Shown piece by piece: positions 7,521 through 17,600 of a DNA stretch of 64,000 nt; positions within the stretch are counted from its first letter, which is position 1, and every line of letters starts with the position of its first letter. The notes below the pieces were generated by a model. That model did no database searches and was not told where the DNA came from. It was given only the letters and a program-made list of their open reading frames with translations. The DNA comes from Rariloculus sp963665575. GTDB lineage: Bacteria > Pseudomonadota > Gammaproteobacteria > Steroidobacterales > Rariloculaceae. Made by a program: the position numbers and the translations under genes. The stretch is from positions 124,001 to 188,000 of the forward strand of contig CAXXDW010000003.1 in the NCBI GenBank assembly GCA_963665575.2. Reading direction: 5' to 3'.

Positions 7521-8433
7521 TGTCGCGTCCGGAATCGCCCGGCGCGGTTTCTGCGCCGGCTGAGGACTCTGCGGCACGCACGTGAATCGGCCCGAATTCC
7601 TCGGCCTGCACCACGTCGATCACAGCTTCCTTGAGCAATTCGAGCAACGCGAGAAACGTGACGGTAATGCCGACTCGTCCTTCGGAGGGATCGAGAAGGT
7701 CACCGAAGTCCATGTAGCGATTGCCCGAAAGCCTGAGCAGAACCTGCGACATGCGTTCGCGTACGGACAGCGGTTCCTGCTGAATGTGATGGTGCTCGAA
7801 CATGCTCGAGCGCTCGAGTGCTTCCTTGAACGCCGACAAAAGCGCTTTCAGGGTGACTTCCGGCAACTTCCTGACGACCTTGCGCTCAGTCACTTGCGCC
7901 TGAGCGACCGCGACATCGCGCTCCAGCCGCTCGAGTCCGTCGATGTCTTCGGCGGCCTTCTTGTAGCGCTCGTATTCGCGCAAGCGGCGTACCAGCGCCG
8001 CACGCGGGTCTTCCTCGTCGTCTTCCGCGTCGGTCGGCCGCGGCAGCAACAAACGCGACTTGATCTCGGCGAGCGTAGCCGCCATCAGGAGATACTCACC
8101 GGCCAGTTCGAACTGCATCTCCCGCATCAGTTCGATGTATTCGACGTACTGGCGGGAGATCTCGGCGATCGGGATATTGAGAATGTCGATGTTCTGGCGC
8201 CTGATCAGGTAAAGCAGCAGATCGAGCGGCCCTTCGAAAGCTTCGAGGAAAACCTCCAGTGCATGCGGCGGGATGTACAGATCGCGAGGAAGCTGGGTTA
8301 CGGGTTCGCCTTCGACGATCGCGAACGGCATTTCAGCCTGTGCAATCGAACCGGCTTCATCGCTTAACGGCGGCGGGACGACCGGTACCAGCGTCAGGTG
8401 CGGCTTGCCTGCCTGTGCGGATTCCTCGGCCAT
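7513..8433 (-). CDS. scpA: Segregation and condensation protein A
   Basis: ScpA is the kleisin that bridges the two SMC heads together with ScpB. The 306 residues have the conserved N-terminal segment EAFEGPLDLLLYLIRRQNID (about residues 68-87), followed by IPIAEISRQYVEYI and AEIKSRLLLPR. The C-terminal winged-helix region is FLALLELLKEAVIDVVQAE. A 50-60-residue N-terminal extension precedes the kleisin core, modestly longer than in E. coli-distant homologues. It overlaps scpB and follows the M50 protease gene by three bases, indicating one operon. Confidence 0.94.
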   Translation of the reverse strand: MAEESAQAGKPHLTLVPVVPPPLSDEAGSIAQAEMPFAIVEGEPVTQLPRDLYIPPHALEVFLEAFEGPLDLLLYLIRRQNIDILNIPIAEISRQYVEYIELMREMQFELAGEYLLMAATLAEIKSRLLLPRPTDAEDDEEDPRAALVRRLREYERYKKAAEDIDGLERLERDVAVAQAQVTERKVVRKLPEVTLKALLSAFKEALERSSMFEHHHIQQEPLSVRERMSQVLLRLSGNRYMDFGDLLDPSEGRVGITVTFLALLELLKEAVIDVVQAEEFGPIHVRAAESSAGAETAPGDSGRDNG

Positions 8434-8436
8434 CGA

Positions 8437-9105
8437 TCAGAATCCAGCGAGACCCCAGTAGAAATTGATGAAAAACAGCATGAAAGGTTCCAGAATCGTC
8501 CAGAGAACACCGGTGATCATCAGCGCAATGACGATCAGAAATCCGAACGGCTCGATGCGATCCAGCACGGCGGCCCCATTGGCGGGCAAGAGGCCCGCCA
8601 GCACGCGCCCGCCGTCGAGCGGAGGCAGAGGCAGCATGTTGAAAACCGCGAGTATCACGTTGATTCGAATCCCGAAAACACACATCCCGAGCAGCCATTC
8701 CCCGGCCGCTCCTCCGATGAAGGCCGCGCCGATCACAAACGACGCAAGCAATGCCCAGAATGTCGCCATGAGCAGGTTCGATGCGGGGCCTGCCGCGGCG
8801 ACCAGAATCATGTCGCGCTTGGGGTTGTTGAGATTGTTGAACGCAACCGGTACCGGCTTGGCCCAGCCGAACGCCATCGAGCCACCGGACATCAGCAACA
8901 TGGCTATGGGTACGATCACCGTGCCGAACGGGTCGATATGCCTGACCGGATTGAGCGTAAGGCGGCCGGCGAAAAGCGCGGTGGGATCGCCGCAGCGTTT
9001 GGCCACCCAACCGTGCGCTACTTCATGCAGGGTGATCGCGAAAAGCAGCGGAATAATGACGACCGACAGAAGCTGGACGAGACCAGACAGGTCAGGTAAC
9101 TGCAT
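8437..9105 (-). CDS. Site-2 protease family (M50) membrane metalloprotease
   Basis: This is a 222-residue polytopic inner-membrane zinc protease of the S2P/SpoIVFB-like short type; its substrate is unknown. The zinc motif HEVAH is at residues 27-31 in the first membrane segment. The second conserved motif, NMLPLPPLDGGRVL (D164), is in a late segment. About five to six hydrophobic segments are visible. The start at 9105 has no Shine-Dalgarno sequence; instead a consensus -10 lies six bases upstream (see promoter entry). This gene commonly precedes scpA in proteobacteria, though no functional link is established. Confidence 0.88.
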   Translation of the reverse strand: MQLPDLSGLVQLLSVVIIPLLFAITLHEVAHGWVAKRCGDPTALFAGRLTLNPVRHIDPFGTVIVPIAMLLMSGGSMAFGWAKPVPVAFNNLNNPKRDMILVAAAGPASNLLMATFWALLASFVIGAAFIGGAAGEWLLGMCVFGIRINVILAVFNMLPLPPLDGGRVLAGLLPANGAAVLDRIEPFGFLIVIALMITGVLWTILEPFMLFFINFYWGLAGF

Positions 9106-9117
9106 CAGGGCATTATA
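9106..9117 (-). promoter_or_regulatory. Consensus -10 element giving a possible leaderless transcript
   Basis: On the minus strand a perfect TATAAT (9112-9117) is followed by exactly six bases (GCCCTG) and then the ATG of the M50 protease gene. Transcription would therefore begin at or next to the A of the start codon. No Shine-Dalgarno sequence precedes this ATG. No clear -35 hexamer is seen. Confidence 0.45.
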
Positions 9118-9164
9118 CGTGCGAGGTGCCCATGGCGCAGGTTCGATGCGTCGCGATCGCCGGT

Positions 9165-9788
9165 TCAGCGATTGAAGCCGGGAAGCTCCCCTTTCCCGTG
9201 CCTGATCACTTCCATGGCCCCATCGCTGAGGTCCAGCACCGTCGTCGGTTCGATTCCGCAGACGCCTGCATCGATGATGACATCGACCTGCCCGCGCAGA
9301 CGTTCGTAGATGTCCTGCGGATCGGTGAGAGGCACATCGCCGTCCGGAAGGAGCAAGGTGGAACTCATGAGAGGCTCGCCCACAGCCTCGAGCAGCGCAG
9401 CGACGATCGCGTGGTCGGGTACCCGGATGCCGACGGAACGCCGCTTGGGGTCCTGGAGGCGCTTCGGAACCTCCCTGGTCGCGCGCAGGATGAACGTGTA
9501 CGGCCCCGGCGTCAGCGACCGCAGGATGCGGTAAGCCGCATTGTCGACTCTGGCGTAGAGCGCGATTTCGGAGAGGTCGCGGCACACCAGCGTGAATTCG
9601 TGGTCGCGCTCGCTGCGGCGCAGGCGACGAATCCGTTCGAGCGCTGCCTTGTCGCCGAGTTGACAGCCCAGCGCATAGCAGGAATCCGTCGGGTACACGA
9701 CCACGCCGCCGTTGCCAAGCGCCTCTGCAGCGTTGCTGACAAGGCGGAGCTGGGGATTGGCCGGATGTATCCGCAGGATCTGGCTCAT
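9165..9788 (-). CDS. L-threonylcarbamoyladenylate synthase family protein (Sua5/YciO/YrdC), YciO-like
   Basis: The 207 residues form a YrdC-fold protein. Members either make threonylcarbamoyl-AMP for the t6A modification of ANN-decoding tRNAs, or, like YciO, have weak activity and an unclear role. Visible features are GGVVVYPTDSCYALGC at about residues 27-42, ERIRRLRRSERDHEF, LTPGPYTFILRAT, and a C-terminal part with GEPLMSSTLL and DVIIDAGVCG. The lack of a Sua5 C-terminal domain and this neighbourhood (upstream of M50 and scpA) favour the YciO type. It is divergent from yciB, with 108 bp between the starts. Confidence 0.85.
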   Translation of the reverse strand: MSQILRIHPANPQLRLVSNAAEALGNGGVVVYPTDSCYALGCQLGDKAALERIRRLRRSERDHEFTLVCRDLSEIALYARVDNAAYRILRSLTPGPYTFILRATREVPKRLQDPKRRSVGIRVPDHAIVAALLEAVGEPLMSSTLLLPDGDVPLTDPQDIYERLRGQVDVIIDAGVCGIEPTTVLDLSDGAMEVIRHGKGELPGFNR

Positions 9789-9896
9789 GACATTGTTCGG
9801 AGGCTTGCCTGTACCCGGAGCAGAGCCCGGGAGCTCGCGCCGCAGGCGCCCAGTTGCGCTAACATGGTATCCGAACCGTGAACTACGCTGCCCGAA

Positions 9897-10442
9897 ATGA
9901 AATTACTGTTTGATTTTCTTCCGATTATCGTTTTCTTCGTCGTATTTCAGTTGCGTGACATCTATGCGGCGACCGCCGCAATCGTCGTCGTCATGGCCGT
10001 ACAGATCGCCGTGCAGTGGCTGCGCGAACGCAAGGTCAACAACATGCTGCTGGTCTCCGGCACTCTTGTGGCGCTGTTCGGCGGTGCGACCCTGCTGCTC
10101 AGGGATCCGATCTTCATCCAGTGGAAACCCACGATCGTGTACTCGCTCTTCGCCGCAGCGTTTCTCGGCAGCCGGTATATCGGCAAGAGGACTCTTACCG
10201 AGAGAGTCATGGGAGAGGCGATTTCACTTCCCTCGGCCATGTGGCGGCAGCTCAATCTCATATGGGTAGCCAACTTCGTGGTACTCGGGGCCGCAAACCT
10301 TTACGTCGTATACAACTTTTCCGAGGCTGTGTGGGTCAACTTCAAACTGTTCGGGACGCTCGGCCTGACGCTGATCACCGTCATCGCCCAGGCGGTCTGG
10401 ATTGCCGCCCGAGTGCCCGAACACACGCAGGAGGAAGGCTGA
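9897..10442 (+). CDS. yciB: Inner membrane-spanning protein YciB (septation protein A)
   Basis: This is a 181-residue membrane protein of the YciB/IspZ family, linked to cell-envelope synthesis and cell division. It starts MKLLFDFLPIIVFFVVFQLRD, typical of the family, and has five or so hydrophobic segments. The conserved region MWRQLNLIWVANFVVLGAANLYV is at about residues 109-131. Its stop is seven bases before yciI, and the order yciB-yciI is conserved in gammaproteobacteria. A run of yciI, bolA and a PPIase gene follows, probably one operon. Confidence 0.92.
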   Translation: MKLLFDFLPIIVFFVVFQLRDIYAATAAIVVVMAVQIAVQWLRERKVNNMLLVSGTLVALFGGATLLLRDPIFIQWKPTIVYSLFAAAFLGSRYIGKRTLTERVMGEAISLPSAMWRQLNLIWVANFVVLGAANLYVVYNFSEAVWVNFKLFGTLGLTLITVIAQAVWIAARVPEHTQEEG

Positions 10443-10448
10443 CCCTTC

Positions 10449-10748
10449 ATGTTGTATGCAATCCTTGCGCGGGACATTCCCGACAGCGTGGCGGCCCGAA
10501 GCGCCACACGGGAACGCCATCTCACCTACCTCAAGCAGCTCATCGACCAGGGCCGCGTCGTGCTCGCAGGGCCCCTTCCGGCCATCGACAGCACCGAACC
10601 CGGTCCTGCGGGCATGTACGGGAGCCTTCTCATCGTCGAATTCGATTCGCTCGAGGAGGCACAGGCCTGGGCGAACAATGATCCGTACCGGACGGATGGC
10701 GTCTTCGAGGAGGTCATCGTCAAACCGTTCAAACAGATCGTACCGTGA
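10449..10748 (+). CDS. yciI: YciI family protein
   Basis: This is a 99-residue YciI-like ferredoxin-fold protein; its biochemical role is unknown. The proposed active-site pair of the family is present: a histidine in RERHLTYLKQL and an aspartate in the WANNDPYRTDGVFEEVIVKPF region near the C-terminus. The stop overlaps the bolA start (GTGA). The gene is in the yciB-yciI-bolA-PPIase run. Confidence 0.9.
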   Translation: MLYAILARDIPDSVAARSATRERHLTYLKQLIDQGRVVLAGPLPAIDSTEPGPAGMYGSLLIVEFDSLEEAQAWANNDPYRTDGVFEEVIVKPFKQIVP

Positions 10749-11029
10749 GCCGGAATCGCAGCGCCGCGATTCGTGAGCGTCTCGATGCTGCGCTGGCGCC
10801 GACGGAACTCGAGATCATCGACGAAAGCGACCAGCATGTCGGGCATGCGGGCGCACGCGACGGAAAGAGTCATTTTCGCGTGCGGATCGTCTCGCCACGG
10901 TTCGCGGGCGCAAGACCGCTGGAGCGCCATCGACTGGTCTTCGACGCCCTGGACGACATGCTGAAAACGGATATCCACGCCTTGAGCGTGCTTGCGCAAG
11001 CGCCTGAAGAAGTTCAGGAAACGAAATAA
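10745..11029 (+). CDS. bolA: BolA family protein
   Basis: The 94 residues belong to the BolA/IbaG family, which partners with monothiol glutaredoxins in iron-sulfur metabolism and affects cell shape. The typical motif is DESDQHVGHAG (about residues 26-36), with the invariant His in the later ARPLERHRLVFDAL and HALSVLAQAPEE at the C-terminus. The GTG start overlaps the yciI stop. A separate glutaredoxin gene is not present in this window. Confidence 0.93.
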   Translation: MSRNRSAAIRERLDAALAPTELEIIDESDQHVGHAGARDGKSHFRVRIVSPRFAGARPLERHRLVFDALDDMLKTDIHALSVLAQAPEEVQETK

Positions 11030-11045
11030 TGCAGAGGAAACGCGG

Positions 11046-11876
11046 ATGAAACTTTCAAGCTGGACGGTCGCCACGCCGATGCTCATCGCATTGGCCGCCT
11101 GCGCCCCGGGCGAGAACGACGACGCCACAAGCGAAGGCCCGGGACCGCTTGGGCCGGGTGTCGTGGCCACGATCAACGACAACCCGATTGCGGAATCCCT
11201 GTTTCGGTTCTATGCGCTCAACGGGTTCCAGACAGCCGCGGAGGATCTCAGCGACGACGAACGCGCTCAGGTCGTCGACAATCTGATCCGCGTGACACTC
11301 CTGGCCGACGCGGCCATGGAGAGCGGGCTGCCGAACGAACGCACGATTGCAGCGGAACTGGAATTGCAACGCCTGCAACTGCTCGCGCGCGCTGCCGCGA
11401 CTCGCTTTCTCGACGAAAACCCCGCGGGCGAAGCCGAACTCAGGGCACTCTACGAAGAGAATCTGCCCGATCTGATGACGAATCAGTACAAGGCGCGCCA
11501 CATCCTGCTCGCCACCGAAGACGAGGCTGTGAGCGTCATCGAGGCGCTCGACGCGGGCAGCGACTTTGCGGAGCTGGCCATGGAACGTTCGACCGGACCG
11601 ACGGGCCCGAGCGGCGGCGATCTCGGCTGGTTTTCCGCAGAATCCATGGTCGAGCCGTTCGCCGATGCCGTGCGCGCGATGGATGACGGCAGCTACTCAT
11701 CGGAACCCGTGCGAACCCAGTTCGGCTGGCATGTGATCATGCTCGAGGAATCCCGGGAACAGCAACCGCCCGGCCTCGACGCAGTCCGCGAGGAACTGAC
11801 GCGCGCCGTCGAACAGCAAAAGCTTGAAGCCTATGTCCAGTCGCTCGAAGACGCGGCAGTGATCGAGCTACGCTGA
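11046..11876 (+). CDS. Parvulin-type peptidyl-prolyl isomerase, lipoprotein
   Basis: This is a 276-residue PpiC/SurA-like chaperone anchored as a lipoprotein. The lipobox is LIALAAC, with lipidated Cys at about residue 19, followed by a linker. A helical N-terminal chaperone region (about 40-140) precedes the parvulin domain (about 148-245), with YKARHILLATEDEA, GDLGWFSAESMVEPFADAV and FGWHVIMLEE. It probably helps outer-membrane protein folding in the periplasm. The start at 11046 puts the signal sequence at the N-terminus, preceded by GAGGAAACGCGG. Its last nine bases overlap the end of convergent ligA. Confidence 0.9.
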   Translation: MKLSSWTVATPMLIALAACAPGENDDATSEGPGPLGPGVVATINDNPIAESLFRFYALNGFQTAAEDLSDDERAQVVDNLIRVTLLADAAMESGLPNERTIAAELELQRLQLLARAAATRFLDENPAGEAELRALYEENLPDLMTNQYKARHILLATEDEAVSVIEALDAGSDFAELAMERSTGPTGPSGGDLGWFSAESMVEPFADAVRAMDDGSYSSEPVRTQFGWHVIMLEESREQQPPGLDAVREELTRAVEQQKLEAYVQSLEDAAVIELR

Positions 11877-13922
11877 CGCAGATTCGAGCTCCCTGACGAA
11901 CTCGTCTTCATTCAGGACCCTCACGTCGAGGTCCCGGGCGCGCTTGAGCTTGGATCCCGGATTCTCGCCCGCGATCACCATGTCGGTATTCCTGGAGACG
12001 CTGCCGGTCACCTTCGCACCGCGTGTCTCGAGTTCGACTTTCGCCTGGTTTCGCGACATGGTCTGGAGCGCTCCCGTAAGCACGGCCGTCTTGCCCGAGA
12101 ACGGTGTCTCGACGGTCCGGGTCGGGACTGGATGCGGCCAGTCAACCCCGTTTTCGAGCAGCTTGTCGATCACGGTGCGATTGTGCTGCTGCTGAAAAAA
12201 GGTGCGCACGCGCGCCGCGACGACAGGACCGACGTCCGGAACCACGAGCAACTGCTCCTCGTCGGCTTCCATTAACGCATCGAGGTCGGCGAAGCATCTC
12301 GCCAGGGATGCCGCCGTCGCTTCGCCGACTTCGCGGATTCCCAGTGCGAACAGGAACCGGGCAAGCGTCGTTGACTTTCGCCGCTCAAGGGCATCCAGCA
12401 AATTGGCGGCCGACTTTTCACCCATCCGCTCCAGACCGGTCAACTCGTCAAGCGTCAGTGCGTACAGATCAGCCGGTGTTTCGATGAGCCCGGCATCAAC
12501 GAGTTGTTCGATGAGTTTCTCGCCGAGACCCTCGATATCCATGGCGTGCCGGGAAGCAAAGTGGCGCAGCGCCTGCTTGCGCTGCGCTGCGCAGATCAGG
12601 CCGGCGACGCAACGCGCGACGGCTTCGCCTTCGGGTCGAACGACCTCCGAATCGCAGACCGGACAGCGATCCGGTAACTCGACGATGAAAGTGCCCGCAG
12701 GGCGCCGCTCTTCGATCACCTTGACGACTTCCGGGATGACGTCACCTGCGCGTCGCACAATGACCGTGTCGCCGGCTCGCACGTCCTTGCGGTGCAGTTC
12801 GCCGATATTGTGTAGTGTCGCATTGCTGACGGTGACGCCGCCGACGAAGACCGGCGCAAGTCTCGCAACCGGCGTCAGCGCACCGGTCCGGCCGACCTGA
12901 AATTCGATCGCCTCGACGGTAGTCATTTCTTCCTCGGCCGGAAACTTGTGTGCGATCGCCCAGCGCGGCGCTCTGGAAGCCGCGCCCAGTTCAGTTTGCC
13001 AATCGCGCCTGTTGACCTTGTAGACGACGCCGTCGATGTCATAGGGCAGGCGACTGCGGCGTTGACCGATAGCCGCATAGTAGGCCAGGCAGCCCGCAAT
13101 CCCCGACACCAGTTGCCAGTCCGGAGATACCCGGAAACCGAAAGCGCGCAGGGCGTCGAGAACTGCATCGTGCGACTGCGGCAACTCCCAACCCTGGGTC
13201 TCGCCGATCCCGTAGAAGAAAATCGCCAGCGGACGCTTGGCCGTCATTTCGGGATCGAGCTGACGCAGGCTGCCGGCGGCGGCGTTTCGCGGGTTCACCA
13301 GGGTCTTTTCGCCTCGCTCAGACGCCAGCCGATTGAACTCATTGAAGCCTTCGCGCGGCATGTAGACCTCGCCTCTGACCTCGAGCACCGGCGGCACATC
13401 ACGGCCACGGAGTACGAGCGGCACGGCGGCGATCGTACGCACATTGTGAGTGACGTCCTCGCCGGTCGCACCGTCGCCCCGGGTTGCCGCAAATTCAAGC
13501 TTGCCCTTGGTGTAGCGAAGGCCTACGGCTGCGCCGTCGAGCTTCGGTTCCGCGACATAGTCGATAACGTCCGTGCTGATGCCGGCCGCCACCAGCCGCT
13601 CGCTGACGCGCCGGTCGAAAGCAGCGAGTTCATCCTCGTCGAACGCGTTTTCGAGCGACAGCATCGGCTGGACATGGCGTATCTCCCGGAGTTCGCCCAC
13701 CGGCTCTGCGCCTACGCGCTGGGTGGGTGACGTCGCCGTTACAAGCTCCGGATGCTTTGTCTCGATTGCCGCCAGTCGGCGGAACAGCCGGTCATACTCA
13801 GCGTCCGGTACCCTGGGATCGTCGAGTGCATGGTACGCGTAGTCGTACTCGCCGATCAGCGCGCGCAGGCGCGCAGCCTCGGCAGCGGGACTCTCGTCGC
13901 GTTCCTGGTCGCCCTTCGTCAT
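11868..13922 (-). CDS. ligA: NAD-dependent DNA ligase LigA
   Basis: This enzyme seals nicks in replication and repair using NAD+. It has 684 residues, full length. The adenylation lysine is K127 in EPKLDG, after the N-terminal Ia domain with YDYAYHALDDP...DAEYD. The OB fold (VGRTGALTPVARL) is followed by a four-cysteine zinc finger starting CPVCDSE, HhH repeats and a C-terminal BRCT domain (FSGKTAVLTGAL to the end). It lies 15 bases after zipA in the smc-zipA-ligA order typical of gammaproteobacteria. Its 3' end overlaps the PPIase gene tail to tail. Confidence 0.97.
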   Translation of the reverse strand: MTKGDQERDESPAAEAARLRALIGEYDYAYHALDDPRVPDAEYDRLFRRLAAIETKHPELVTATSPTQRVGAEPVGELREIRHVQPMLSLENAFDEDELAAFDRRVSERLVAAGISTDVIDYVAEPKLDGAAVGLRYTKGKLEFAATRGDGATGEDVTHNVRTIAAVPLVLRGRDVPPVLEVRGEVYMPREGFNEFNRLASERGEKTLVNPRNAAAGSLRQLDPEMTAKRPLAIFFYGIGETQGWELPQSHDAVLDALRAFGFRVSPDWQLVSGIAGCLAYYAAIGQRRSRLPYDIDGVVYKVNRRDWQTELGAASRAPRWAIAHKFPAEEEMTTVEAIEFQVGRTGALTPVARLAPVFVGGVTVSNATLHNIGELHRKDVRAGDTVIVRRAGDVIPEVVKVIEERRPAGTFIVELPDRCPVCDSEVVRPEGEAVARCVAGLICAAQRKQALRHFASRHAMDIEGLGEKLIEQLVDAGLIETPADLYALTLDELTGLERMGEKSAANLLDALERRKSTTLARFLFALGIREVGEATAASLARCFADLDALMEADEEQLLVVPDVGPVVAARVRTFFQQQHNRTVIDKLLENGVDWPHPVPTRTVETPFSGKTAVLTGALQTMSRNQAKVELETRGAKVTGSVSRNTDMVIAGENPGSKLKRARDLDVRVLNEDEFVRELESASA

Positions 13923-13937
13923 GCCGCAGATTCGTTG

Positions 13938-14672
13938 TCAGCGTTTCTCGCGCTTCAGGCCGAACATGATGACTTCATCACGGACATAACGCTCGCGCTG
14001 AATGCTCCAGAAACTGCCGGATTCATCGTAGAGTTCCGCCTCGAGTTCGCTGGCGAGTTCGCGCGCGGTTCGCGTCATCATGTCGAATCGCTCCACGGCA
14101 TCGCCGTTTCCGGGCAACACCATGAAAAGCGTTATTCCGGCCGTCGTCGACTCCGACGCCCGGGTCAGATCGAACGAACCGGGTTCGGTCAGGTTGGCGA
14201 CGCTGAACAGCGGCTCGCCCTCGGTGCCCTCGGCATGGCGATGAAAGATGTCGTAGCGTCCGTGGTTGAGACCGGCCGCACGCAGCGCGAGTATGACCTG
14301 CTCGACCGACATGGCCCCTTCCCTTGTCTGGCAACGGACCGTGATGACCTTGTCTATGGTCTCCTCGGTTTCCTCGGCCGCGGGTTGCTCTGTCTCCGGT
14401 TGCTCTGCTGCAGCTTGCTCATGCGCTGGGTCCGTACCGTTGTCCCCGGCAGTGCCCTCGTCGTCGTCGGCTGCGGCCAGGGTCGTACCCTCGGCTGCGG
14501 CCGGCGGGCCGCTCTCGCTGTCGGCGGGTTCCTCGCGGGACACTCTGCGCCGCTGTGACCTGGCCGTCTTTCCCGACTTGCCCGAATCGCCCGTCGATCG
14601 CCCGCTCCAGACCCAAACCGTAGCAATGAGCACAATGCCCAGTGCCAGCAGCACCCAGCGCAGTTCCCACAT
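13938..14672 (-). CDS. zipA: Cell division protein ZipA
   Basis: ZipA anchors FtsZ to the inner membrane in gammaproteobacteria. The 244 residues have the expected layout: an N-terminal membrane segment (WVLLALGIVLIATVWVW, about 6-22), a basic patch, a Pro/Glu/Ala-rich linker (about 45-105), and a C-terminal FtsZ-binding domain with VITVRCQTREGAMSVEQVILAL and FSVANLTEPGSFDL. Its presence between smc and ligA is the standard gammaproteobacterial order and supports the taxonomic call. The start is six bases from the smc stop. Confidence 0.93.
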   Translation of the reverse strand: MWELRWVLLALGIVLIATVWVWSGRSTGDSGKSGKTARSQRRRVSREEPADSESGPPAAAEGTTLAAADDDEGTAGDNGTDPAHEQAAAEQPETEQPAAEETEETIDKVITVRCQTREGAMSVEQVILALRAAGLNHGRYDIFHRHAEGTEGEPLFSVANLTEPGSFDLTRASESTTAGITLFMVLPGNGDAVERFDMMTRTARELASELEAELYDESGSFWSIQRERYVRDEVIMFGLKREKR

Positions 14673-14677
14673 CGCGC

Positions 14678-17600
14678 TTACATCGCGGCAAGCCGCGCAG
14701 CCTCATCGATGTCGACCGCGACCAGTCGGGAAACGCCAGGTTCACTCATCGTCACGCCGATCAATTGATACATCGTATCCATCGTCGCCTTGTTGTGTGT
14801 GATGAGCACGAACTGAACCCGGTCGGCCATGTCCTTGACGAGTTCGGAGAATCTGGTGATGTTCGTGTCGTCGAGCGGCGCATCGACCTCGTCGAGCAGG
14901 CAGAACGGGGCGGGGTTGAGTTCGAAAATAGCGAATACGAGCGCGACGGCCGTGAGGGCCTTCTCGCCGCCTGACAGCGCCTGGATCGTGTTGATTCGCT
15001 TGCCGGGTGGCCTCGCCATGATGGTAACGCCCGAAGTCAGCAGATCCCCGCCCGTGAGCTCGAGAAAAGCATGGCCGCCATTGAAGAGGCGCGGAAACAG
15101 CTCGGCGATGTGCATATTCGCCTTGTCGAAGGTCGTCTTGAAACGAGCTTTCGTCTGACGGTCGATCTTGCCGATCGCCGACTCGAGCGTTTCGAGCGCG
15201 GAACTCAGGTCGGTGAACTGCTTGTCCAGGTATTGCTTGCGCTCGGACTGCTGCTCGAACTCGTCGATTGCCGCAAGGTTGATCGCTCCCAGACGGGTGA
15301 TTTGCTTGCCAATCCGTTCCAGTATTTCGGCGCGCTCGGACTCGTTCGCCTCTTCCGGCAACTCTCCAAGCATGTGGTCAAGGTCAAACCCGGAATCGTC
15401 GAACTGTTCGCGCACCGACTCGGCGCGGACTTCCGCTTCCCTGACCTCAAGGCGCGCCTGTTCGATCTCGCTCCTCGCCTCGTTTACGCACAACCCCTGC
15501 ACGCCGCGTCGGCCGTCGGCTTCACGCAGCCGCTCGTTGACGTTCTCGACTGCTTCGCGCGCCCCGGCAAGCTGTCCCTCGACGCTCAACCGTCGGTCCA
15601 GCAGGTCGGAGAGGTGCGTTTCTTCGGTCGGCAACGGCGTTCGAGTCTCTTCGATCTGAACCATCAATTGGGCATGCCGTTCAGTCAGCTTGTGCTGCTG
15701 GACGCGAACTCTCTCCAGAGCTTCGGTGGCGGCCTCTTTCGAACCGCGCGCCGCTTCCATCCTCAGGGCAATTTCCTGAGCCGACTCCCGATCGCCGTCC
15801 GCCTGTGAGCGGGCGTGCAGAACACGCTCCCGACACTGACTTCCGTCGTGTTCGAGTTGCGCCTTTGCCGCGAGCAACTCGTCACGCCGCACCGCGCGCG
15901 CCGCCAACAGCTCACGGCACTCGCGAATCTGTTCGGTCAGTGACTCCTGTTCGGCAGCCGAGTCCGCGATCCCGCGGTCGAGTTCCGCCGTGCGGTCACG
16001 TATTTGCTCGAGCCTCGCGCGCGCCGCCTCGAGTCCCGTCAACGATGCCGCGTGGGCCTGCTGACTCCGGTTCGCCTCGATCTGCGCAGCGGCGTGCTCC
16101 GCCTCGAGCTCATCGAACCGGCTCCGCGCAGTGGAATGTTCGCTTGCAAGCTGCCGGACCTTTTCGGTCCGGGAAGCGACCTCGTCACGCAACCGCGCGA
16201 TCTCGTCGCTCCTGGCGATCACGCCGAGCTGCGACTCGTTCCCGCGATGGACGCGCAACCAGTGCCTGCCGACCCAGATACCGTCAGGAGTGACCGCGGA
16301 CTGCCCTTCTTCGAGCGTCGGACGCAGCTTCAGGGCCGCGGCGAGTGAATCCGCGGTCAGTACACCGCCGAGCAGCGCCCTGGCGGCGCCGGGCGAGTGC
16401 ACCTTGTCGAGCAAGCGGCCACGCGCTTCGACGGCATCCGTGGCAGATCGTGCCTCCACCAGAACAAGCCGGCCGTCGGCGATCTCCGCGATCGCGCCGG
16501 CCAGATGATCGATGCTTTCGACCGTGACGGCCTGCAAGGCATCTGCGAGCACGGTCTCCACGGCACGTTCCCAACCCGGTGCAACCGCAAGCTCCTCGGC
16601 CAGGCGCACCGCCGCCACGGAGTGTTCCTCGAGCCAGCCGTCAAACGTCTCCGAGACGTTTCCGAGCGCGGCCTCCTGCAGCGCCTCAAGTGAACTCAGT
16701 CGCTCACGCCCGCCCCGGAGTTGCTCGCGCAGCGCTTCAAGTTCGTCGAAAATGCGCTGTTCGTCGCCACGCTGCTGCCTGATTCGGTCCGCCAGTGTCG
16801 CGACCGACGCCAGGGCATCGGACGAAACGGCCTCGAGCCTTGTCTGGCGGTTGGCGAGCTGTTCGAGTTCATCCTCGTGTTCGGAGACCTGCGCGGCATC
16901 GCGCTCGGCGGCACTATCGGTGAGGCGGCCTTGCAAGCGCTCGCGTTGCGCGCCGAGGTGCTCGAGCCGGGCCTCTCCCAGTTCGCAGTCCTTGCGTGTT
17001 TCGGCAAGCTCCGCGGCGACCTGCTCCCAACGTTCGCGGTACCGCTCGAGCTCTTCCTCGGCTCGGCGCAGCTTATCGTCCGACTGCCGTTGCCGGTCGC
17101 CCGCAGCGGCAAATTCCGGGGCCAGTTCGTTCAATGTCCGGTCAAACCGCTCGATCTTGTTCGTGTCGCTGTCGATCAGTCCGGACAACTCCTCAAGCTC
17201 CCGGTTTGCGTCCTTCAGATCCTGGTCCAGACGGCTTGCTGTCGCCTTGCGATGCCTGATCGCGTCCTCCAGATGACCGATGTCCGCGTCCAGTCGCAGA
17301 CGGACTCCGTGCACAGCCTGGAATGCCTCGTTACGTTCGTCCTCTTCGACGCGCAGCTTCTCGATCGCGGTCTCGCTCGCGCGCAGTTCGGTCTCGGCCG
17401 CATCGAAAGCGAGCCGTTTCGATCCGAGCGTCGTTTCGCGTTCGGCGACATCGGCGCGCAAGCTGCGAAGCGTGAGCGCCAGCACTTCGGCGCGGGTGCG
17501 GCGCTCCTCGTCCTTGAGCGCCCGATAACGCTCGGCGGCCCGCGCCTGTCGCTTCAGGTGGGCGAGCTGCTTGTCGACTTCATCGCGCAGGTCGCTCAGA

